From the NCBI GenBank assembly GCA_035550515.1, contig DASZOZ010000047.1:30707-94706 (forward strand): DNA of 64,000 nucleotides, written 5' to 3'. Numbering within the stretch: the first letter of the stretch is position 1; the number at the start of each line of letters is the position of its first letter. This stretch comes from DATARH01 sp035550515 (lineage in GTDB: Bacteria; Pseudomonadota; Alphaproteobacteria; ATCC43930; CGMCC-115725). A program made the translations under genes and the position numbers. The notes under the pieces are model-generated. The model did not search any database and was not told the DNA's origin. It was given only the letters and a program-made list of their open reading frames with translations. This document shows positions 58,707 through 64,000 of this stretch, one piece after another.

Positions 58707-60178
58707 CCTCGCTGCTCGACACCGGCAATGCCGTACCGGTGGCAGCCGCCGAGGTGCCGGCGGTCGCGATCGACCTGTTCCGCGAGATTGTCCTGGCGTC
58801 CGTCGCCCGGGGCCGCCGCCTGCTGCTGTTCTGCGGACTGACCCGCACGGCCGATGGGACAAGGCTGCTCGCCGCGCTGGGCGACGATGCGACGGGGAGG
58901 ATCGGCCTCGTCACGACACGCGTCGGCGACGGCTATCCGTCGCTGACGCCGGCTTGCCCGAGTGCGCATTATTTCGAGCGTGAGATTTTCGAGCAGTGGG
59001 GTGTCCGCCCCGCGGGACATCCCTGGCTCAAGCCCGTCCGCTATCCGCTCGGGTCACCGCCGGTCGATGAAACCGCGTTCTTTCATGCCGCCGGCGCCGA
59101 GATTCACGAAGTCGCGGTCGGCCCGGTGCATGCCGGCGTGATCGAGCCCGGCCATTTCCGCTTCAACTGTCACGGCGAGCGCGTGCTCCACCTGCAGATC
59201 GCGCTCGGCTTCCAGCATCGCGGCGTGGAGGCCGCGCTTGTCCGCAGCCCCCACAAGCGGAGCATCCACCTGGTCGAGACGCTGGCCGGCGACACCAGCG
59301 TCGGTCATGCTGCCGCTTACTGCCAGCTCGTCGAGGCACTGGCCGGGACGGTTTGCTCGCCGCGTGCCCAGTCGCTGCGCGTGATCGCCCTGGAGCTGGA
59401 GCGCATCGCTAACCATATCGGCGATCTCGGCGCGCTGGCCGGGGATGTGGGGTTTCTTCCCGCCGCCGCCTATTGCGGCCGGTTGCGCGGCGACGTGCTG
59501 AACATGACCGCGCTGCTGTGCGGCAGCCGGCTGGGGCGGGGTCTGGTGCGTCCCGGCGGGGTCGGCATCGACGGCGCCGGCGACGTCTTGGCCGACATCC
59601 AACGGCGGCTCATCGCAGCGGAGCGCGACATGCGCAACGCGACCGGCCTCCTGTGGAAATCGTCCTCGGTCCGGGCGCGTTTCGAGAACACCGGCGTGCT
59701 GTCGCGGGAGGCCGCGGCCGATCTCGGCATGGTCGGCCCGGCGGCGCGGGCCAGCGGCATCGATCGCGACGCGCGGCGCGACTTTTGCGCCGCGACCTAT
59801 GACGGCCGCGGGCCGGCGATCGCCACCGAGGAAACCGGCGACGTCTTCGCCCGGGCGGCGGTTCGCTGGCGCGAGATCGAGAACTCGCTGGTCTTTCTCG
59901 ATCGCCTGCTTGCCGATCCCGGCGGCGGCCCGGCTCTAGCGCGGGTCGGCCCGCTGGCGCCGGACAGCCTTGTCGTGTCGCTCGTCGAAGGCTGGCGCGG
60001 CGAGATCGCCCATCTGGGGCTGACCGACGGGATGGGCCGCCTCGCGCGCTACAAGGTCGTCGACCCGTCGTTCCGCAACTGGTTCGGCCTGGCGATCGCG
60101 CTGCGCGGCCAGGCGATCTCCGATTTTCCGCTCTGCAACAAGAGCTTCAACCTGTCCTATTGCGGGCACGATCTGTAA
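58703..60178 (+). CDS. HyfG/HycE-like NuoC-NuoD fusion without NiFe-site cysteines
   Basis: 491 aa, fusion of a NuoC-like N-terminal domain (~1-125, PSAHYFEREIFEQWGVRPAGHP) and a NuoD/hydrogenase large-subunit-like domain. GHFRFNCHGERVLHLQIALGFQHRGVEAAL aligns with the large-subunit start. Where NiFe enzymes have an RICGIC-type CxxC, this protein reads ETLAGDTSVGHAA (A195, T198). At the C-terminus, SFNLSYCGHDL replaces SFDPCxxC (S485, G488). With both cysteine pairs lost it cannot hold a standard NiFe site. It resembles energy-converting hydrogenase-related (Ehr) complexes. It overlaps hyfF as GTGA and is followed by the Fe-S small subunit. Confidence 0.86.
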   Translation: MTSLLDTGNAVPVAAAEVPAVAIDLFREIVLASVARGRRLLLFCGLTRTADGTRLLAALGDDATGRIGLVTTRVGDGYPSLTPACPSAHYFEREIFEQWGVRPAGHPWLKPVRYPLGSPPVDETAFFHAAGAEIHEVAVGPVHAGVIEPGHFRFNCHGERVLHLQIALGFQHRGVEAALVRSPHKRSIHLVETLAGDTSVGHAAAYCQLVEALAGTVCSPRAQSLRVIALELERIANHIGDLGALAGDVGFLPAAAYCGRLRGDVLNMTALLCGSRLGRGLVRPGGVGIDGAGDVLADIQRRLIAAERDMRNATGLLWKSSSVRARFENTGVLSREAAADLGMVGPAARASGIDRDARRDFCAATYDGRGPAIATEETGDVFARAAVRWREIENSLVFLDRLLADPGGGPALARVGPLAPDSLVVSLVEGWRGEIAHLGLTDGMGRLARYKVVDPSFRNWFGLAIALRGQAISDFPLCNKSFNLSYCGHDL

Positions 60179-60190
60179 GGCGCGCGCACC

Positions 60191-60946
60191 GTGTTCAAAA
60201 CCCTGATCGCGCGCGCCCGCCAAGGGCACCGCACCATCGCCTATCCGGCCGAGCAGCCCTATATGCCGCCGCTGTTTCGCGGCCGCCCGGTTCTCGACGC
60301 CGACAAATGCGCGGCCGGCTGCACCGCGTGCGGCGATGCCTGTCCGGCGGAGGCCGTCAAGCTCACGTCCGAGGGACCGAGGATCGATCTCGGCCGGTGC
60401 ATCTTTTGCGGCGACTGCGGCGCGGCATGCCCGGAGAATGCGATCCGGTTCAGCCGCGACTGGCAGCTCGCCGCGACCGAGCGCAGCGAACTGCGGATCG
60501 CCGGCCGGGAGGCGCCGCACATCGACGCCTTGAGCCGGGGTTTGCGGCGCCTGCTGGGCCGCTCGCTGCGCTTGCGCCAGATCAGCGCCGGCGGCTGCAA
60601 CGGGTGCGAGGCCGAAATCAACGCGCTGGGAAACGTCGTGTTTGACGCCAGCCGCTTTGGCATCGACTTCGTCGCGTCGCCGCGCCATGCCGACGGCATC
60701 CTGATCACCGGCCCGGTCACTCAAAACATGCGTTCGGCGGTGCTGACGGCCTATGAAGCCGTGGCCGAGCCGAAACTGGTGATCGCGGCCGGCGCGTGCG
60801 CGATTTCGGGCGGTATTTTTCACGGCCACGACGAAGTGGAGGACGGGATCGACGGGCTGCTGCGTGTCGACCTCTATGTGCCGGGATGCCCGCCGCACCC
60901 GGTCACGATACTCGACGGCCTGCTGCGCCTGCTGGGTCGGTTGTGA
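60191..60946 (+). CDS. HyfI-like small subunit fused to a two-cluster ferredoxin (HyfH-HyfI fusion)
   Basis: 251 aa. Residues 35-90 form a ferredoxin with two [4Fe-4S] motifs: C40-AAG-C44-TA-C47-GDA-C51 P (note CxxxC, one residue longer than the usual CxxC), and C70-IF-C73-GD-C76-GAA-C80 P. Residues ~125-251 are NuoB/HyfI-like with GGCNGCEAEI (C136, C139), GACAISGG (C203) and PGCPPHP (C233), ligands of the N2-type cluster. Separate HycF/HyfH and HycG/HyfI proteins are usual in E. coli, so this is a fusion. GTG start; TAAGG ribosome site upstream. Last gene of the operon. Confidence 0.85.
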   Translation: MFKTLIARARQGHRTIAYPAEQPYMPPLFRGRPVLDADKCAAGCTACGDACPAEAVKLTSEGPRIDLGRCIFCGDCGAACPENAIRFSRDWQLAATERSELRIAGREAPHIDALSRGLRRLLGRSLRLRQISAGGCNGCEAEINALGNVVFDASRFGIDFVASPRHADGILITGPVTQNMRSAVLTAYEAVAEPKLVIAAGACAISGGIFHGHDEVEDGIDGLLRVDLYVPGCPPHPVTILDGLLRLLGRL

Positions 60947-61065
60947 CCGCGTCGGTAATGGCGATCATGCGCAATCTCGCAATTTTGATTTCTCGTACAT
61001 AAGCCGAAACTAAAGTATGATGGCTGAACGATGAGCGGCCGTTATTCCAAATGGGAGCCCCAGCC

Positions 61066-61320
61066 ATGCTGACCGCGGCGCAGATGCGGGCCGCTCGCGC
61101 GCTCGTCGGCATGGAGCAGAAGACGCTGGCGGAGCTGTCCGGCGTTTCGCTGCCGACGGTCCAGCGCATGGAAGCGAGCAACGGCGTCGTTCGCGGGGTT
61201 ATCGAGACTTTGATGAAGGTGATGGGCGCGCTCGAAGCGGCCGGGGTCGAGTTCATCAACGAAGGCGCGGTCAGCAGCGGCGGCGGCAGAGGTGTCCGCC
61301 TGCGCCGGGCGAGCAGCTAG
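61066..61320 (+). CDS. XRE-family helix-turn-helix regulator
   Basis: 84 aa. AAQMRAARALVGMEQKTLAE, then LSGVSLPTVQRMEASNGVVR, is a complete Cro/CI-type HTH. The tail KVMGALEAAGVEFINEGAVS is the usual short C-terminus of this single-domain family. I start at the ATG with GGGAG 8 bases upstream; an ATG five codons earlier has no site. It follows the hyf-like operon by ~120 bp. Target unknown. Confidence 0.85.
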   Translation: MLTAAQMRAARALVGMEQKTLAELSGVSLPTVQRMEASNGVVRGVIETLMKVMGALEAAGVEFINEGAVSSGGGRGVRLRRASS

Positions 61321-61490
61321 AACAGTATTCGCACAAGTTCGACCATTTGTTTCCTCATCGCCAGCCATGACGATCCGTTGAAGCCAACTCGATTTGTTCG
61401 GATAACGCTTTAAAGCCGCTCGGCGCCCCCAACGGGAAGCCGGGCTGAACCGATCCGGACGCCGACGCCGGCGACGTCCCCGCAGCAGGT

Positions 61491-62978
61491 TCATCCCCGG
61501 CCCGCGAGCAGCGCCGCCTCGACCGCCTTGCGCCAGCCGGCATAGCGCGCCTCGCGCTCGTCCTCGGGCATCTCCGGCTGGAAGCGCCGCGCCGCCTGCC
61601 AGCGCCCCGGCATCGCCGCGGGCGGCGGGCACAGCCCCCGCTGCAGCCCGGCGACATAGGCGGCGCCCCATGCGGTGGTCTCGATCGACGCCGGCCGCTC
61701 GACCCGTGCCGGCAGGATGTCGGCGAGAAACTGCATCGTCCAGTCGTTTGCCGCCATGCCGCCATCGACGCGCAGCGTTTCGATGGCAAGGCCGCTGTCG
61801 GCGCTCATCGCCGCGGTCAGGTCGCGCGTCTGGTAACCGACCGCTTCCAGCGTCGCGCGCGCCAGCTCGGCAATGCCGCATTCGGCGGTGAGGCCGAGCA
61901 GCGCGCCGCGCGCCTCGGGTGCCCAGTACGGCGCGCCGAGCCCGGCGAACCCCGGCACCAGGTAGACCCGCTGCCGCGGGTCGGCGAGCGCGGCAAGCTC
62001 CTGCGTTTCCCGCGCCGTCTTGATGACGCCGAGCCGGTCGCGCAGCCATTGCACCGCCGCGCCGGCGACAAAGATGCTGCCTTCGAGCGCATAGGCCGTC
62101 GCACCGCCGAGCCGATAGGCGATCGTCGTCAGCAACCGATGCGAGGAGGCCGCCGGGGCCGCGCCGGTATGCACCAGCGCGAAGGCGCCGGTGCCGTAGG
62201 TCGATTTGACCATGCCGGGATGGAAGCAGGCTTGCCCGATCAGCGCCGCCTGCTGGTCGCCGGCGACCCCGGCGATCGGGATCGCGTCGCCGAACAGCGC
62301 GGGGAGGGTGCTGCCGTAATCGGCGCCGGTGTCGCGCACCTCCGGCAGCATCGCGGCAGCAATGCCGAACCCGTCGAGCAGCGCCGCGTCCCAGTCGAGA
62401 CGGTGCAGGTCGTACAGCATCGTGCGCGACGCATTGGTGACGTCGGTCCGATGCCGGCCGCCGGTCAGCCGCCACAGCAGGAAGCTGTCGACCGTGCCGA
62501 AGGCGATGTCGCCCGCCGCGGCGCGCTGCTCGAGCCCGCCGACGCTGTCGAGAAGCCAGCGGATTTTTGACGCCGAGAAATACGGGTCGATCACCAGACC
62601 GGTCTGCGCGGCCACCGGCGCCGCGAATCCTTCGGCCCGCCAGCGCTCGCAGATCGCCGCGGTCCGCCGATCCTGCCAGACGATGGCGTTGTGCACCGGC
62701 CGCCCGTCGCTGCGGTCCCACAGCACGGTCGTCTCGCGCTGATTGGTGATGCCGATGGCGGCCACCGGCCGGTCGGCGGCCGCCATCGCCTCGCGGCAGG
62801 TGGCGACGACGGCTTGCCAGATTTCCTCCGGGTCGTGCTCGACCCAGCCGGGCTGCGGGTAGATCTGCCGCAGATCGCGCCGTGCGACGTGGCGCACCGC
62901 GCCGTCCGCGGCGAACAGGATGGCGCGGGTGCTCGTCGTTCCCTGGTCGATCGCCAGCAGATAGTCCGCGCCGGGCAT
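61491..62978 (-). CDS. glpK: glycerol kinase
   Basis: 495 aa, FGGY kinase. The N-terminal phosphate-binding IDQGTTSTRAILF, then NQRETTVLWDR, VIDPYFSASKIRWLLD, GDQQAALIGQACF, STYGTGAFALVHTG (adenosine/phosphate2) and RVDGGMAANDWTMQFLADI match GlpK throughout. The start ATG has GGAGG 9 bases upstream. It phosphorylates glycerol to glycerol 3-phosphate. No glpF or glpD neighbour is present. It is divergent from the proline-rich gene at the right edge. Confidence 0.93.
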   Translation of the reverse strand: MPGADYLLAIDQGTTSTRAILFAADGAVRHVARRDLRQIYPQPGWVEHDPEEIWQAVVATCREAMAAADRPVAAIGITNQRETTVLWDRSDGRPVHNAIVWQDRRTAAICERWRAEGFAAPVAAQTGLVIDPYFSASKIRWLLDSVGGLEQRAAAGDIAFGTVDSFLLWRLTGGRHRTDVTNASRTMLYDLHRLDWDAALLDGFGIAAAMLPEVRDTGADYGSTLPALFGDAIPIAGVAGDQQAALIGQACFHPGMVKSTYGTGAFALVHTGAAPAASSHRLLTTIAYRLGGATAYALEGSIFVAGAAVQWLRDRLGVIKTARETQELAALADPRQRVYLVPGFAGLGAPYWAPEARGALLGLTAECGIAELARATLEAVGYQTRDLTAAMSADSGLAIETLRVDGGMAANDWTMQFLADILPARVERPASIETTAWGAAYVAGLQRGLCPPPAAMPGRWQAARRFQPEMPEDEREARYAGWRKAVEAALLAGRG

Positions 62979-63082
62979 CGCCGCGCTCCTCCCACGCGCC
63001 GCATTCTGCGCATTTCTTATGGTCACGGAAAGGGTTCGTGGCGGGGGGCGAATCGCTCCTGGCATCGCCGGGTCCTTTGGCT

Positions 63083-64000
63083 ATGATGGCCGACCCCTGC
63101 TTTTTGTCGTTTGTCGCCGTGGCTGCTCCCCCGCCGAACCTCACCACCATGGACGAGAGGCGATCGCCGACCGCGCTGTCGTCGGTCTTTCGCCGCATCG
63201 GCCAGGAGCCCTCCGCCGCGGTCGCGGCCGAGATCGGGAGCCCGGCGCCGCGGCCCGCCATGCCGCTGCCTTCGCCGCGGCCGGTACCGCGGCCGCGCGG
63301 CCGCGCCTCGAGCCCGCAATTGCTGGGCTTTGCCGAGCCGGTCACCAATGTGCCGCCGGTCGAGGATTTCCTGCCGCCCGACTCCGCGCCGTCTTCCGCG
63401 GCGGCCAAGCCGGCTGGGATCGTGCCGCCGGCGTCGGACGCCGCCGCCCGCCAAGCGCTGGCGGTGGCGGGACGGGCGGCGCAAGAGCGGCCGGTCCCCG
63501 AGGAACCGGCCCCCAAACCGGCGATTCCTGAATTGGCGACGCCCGAACCGGCGACACCTGGACCGGCGATCCCCGAACTACCGCCCGAACCGGCGATTCC
63601 TGAACTGGCGATCCCCGAGCGGCCGACGCCCGAACTGCCGGCGCCCAAACTGGCAATCCCCGAATTGGCGATTCCCGAGCCGCCTCCTCCGGAACAGCCG
63701 ATCCCCGAGCTGCCCCAGCCCCGGTCACTCCAGCCGCTGTCGCCCCAACCGCTGCCGCCCCAGCCCCCATCGCCCCAGCCACCGCCGCCGATCCGGGCGC
63801 GGGTCCGTGATTTGCCGCCGCCGGCGGCTGCCGCGCCGCCCGCGGTGCAGCCCGAGCGGCCGCAAAGCCTGGTCGGGCGCCTCGGGCGCCGGCTTGGCGA
63901 TGCGACCGCGCCGCGCCAGCCGGTGCCTGCGCCGCGCTTCGACCCGCTGCCGCCGCCCCCCGTCGCCGCCGCGCCGGCGGCCCGCCGGTCGGCGGCGCCC
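63083..64000 (+). CDS. proline-rich repetitive protein, C-terminus outside window
   Basis: Open from ATG 63083 to the right edge (306 codons). A short start (MMADPCFLSFVAVAAPPPNL; a second in-frame Met is at 63149, TTMDERRSPTALSSVFRRIG) is followed by Pro/Ala-rich sequence. From ~residue 148 a degenerate 5-residue repeat xPE[LP]x (IPELA, TPEPA, IPELP, IPERP, TPELP) runs ~20 times, then poly-PQ segments (LSPQP, LPPQP, PSPQP). Such regions are extended linkers in periplasm-spanning or surface proteins. There is no clear signal peptide. Function unknown, and the C-terminal domain that might define it is not visible. Confidence 0.6.
   Translation, partial: MMADPCFLSFVAVAAPPPNLTTMDERRSPTALSSVFRRIGQEPSAAVAAEIGSPAPRPAMPLPSPRPVPRPRGRASSPQLLGFAEPVTNVPPVEDFLPPDSAPSSAAAKPAGIVPPASDAAARQALAVAGRAAQERPVPEEPAPKPAIPELATPEPATPGPAIPELPPEPAIPELAIPERPTPELPAPKLAIPELAIPEPPPPEQPIPELPQPRSLQPLSPQPLPPQPPSPQPPPPIRARVRDLPPPAAAAPPAVQPERPQSLVGRLGRRLGDATAPRQPVPAPRFDPLPPPPVAAAPAARRSAAP

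Noticed and set aside
57216..58862. 548-codon minus-strand open frame
   Set aside because: Antisense of hyfF; Gln/Arg-rich low-complexity translation.
61042..63648. 868-codon minus-strand open frame including Gly-Ser-Ala repeats near 63.5 kb
   Set aside because: Out of frame with glpK and opposite the proline-rich gene; the GIAGSG-type repeats are just the complement of the PE/PQ-coding repeats.
63530..63780. Direct repeats of ~15 bp resembling a CRISPR array
   Set aside because: The repeats are degenerate multiples of three in frame with a Pro-Glu-rich protein, without uniform spacers and without cas genes.

Overview
The window is GC-rich and densely coding, with no rRNA, tRNA, CRISPR array, IS element or phage gene that I can recognise. 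A FixL/FixJ/FixK oxygen-response cluster, a FixK-like Crp/Fnr regulon, NsrR/NnrS, a Pat-type acetyltransferase, a hydroxy/aromatic-acid ABC transporter and the codon style point to an alphaproteobacterium of the Hyphomicrobiales (Bradyrhizobiaceae/Xanthobacteraceae-like). This placement is inferred from gene content, not from a marker gene.

Layout. (1) 1-15 kb is a leftward catabolic and uptake block: two tandem HpaB-type flavin monooxygenases, an SMP-30 lactonase, a LigB-like protein, an ACMSD-like amidohydrolase, a PIN/Phd toxin-antitoxin pair, an EcsC protein (+), a complete branched-chain/aromatic-acid ABC transporter with two tandem binding proteins, a dienelactone hydrolase and a DHA2 efflux pump. 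(2) 15-30 kb is redox and sulfur: a BisC/TorA-type molybdoenzyme divergent from a CmcJ/NvfI oxidoreductase; a leftward sulfate operon (77-aa protein, sulfate-binding protein, CysT, CysW, and a CysA with a long methylase-like tail) divergent from an APS-reductase-type CysH; a flavoprotein, an AsnC regulator and a SsuABC/TauABC-type transporter. (3) 30-51 kb is an apparent low-oxygen/NO regulon: receiver-only regulator, MlaF-like ATPase, FtsH paralogue, Pat-like acetyltransferase, three CBS-CBS-BON proteins, three UspA proteins, cytochrome c, FixL, FixJ, FixK, a permease-only ABC protein, a MgtC/DUF4010 membrane protein, NsrR and NnrS. (4) 51-61 kb holds an MFS carrier, three small unknown genes (two of them homologous), and a six-gene hydrogenase-4-like membrane complex whose large subunit lacks the NiFe cysteines. 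(5) 61-64 kb holds an XRE regulator, glycerol kinase and the start of a proline-rich protein.

How it fits together. FixL carries the heme-His and Arg signatures in both of its PAS domains. A 32-bp element occurs almost unchanged upstream of fixK and upstream of the small-protein/CBS/cytochrome c operon, 70-80 bp before the first codon in both cases; this is the expected place for a FixJ site. Five perfect and two near-perfect TTGA-N6-TCAA boxes (FixK/Fnr type) lie 35-75 bp upstream of seven genes between 31 and 47 kb. The simplest model is low O2 -> FixL -> FixJ -> fixK plus the cytochrome c operon -> FixK -> Usp, CBS, FtsH, receiver and small membrane proteins, with NsrR adding NO control of nnrS.

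The items most worth follow-up are the double-heme FixL, the cysteine-less HyfG-like complex with its divergent unknown genes, the CysA fusion, and the shared FixJ-type element.
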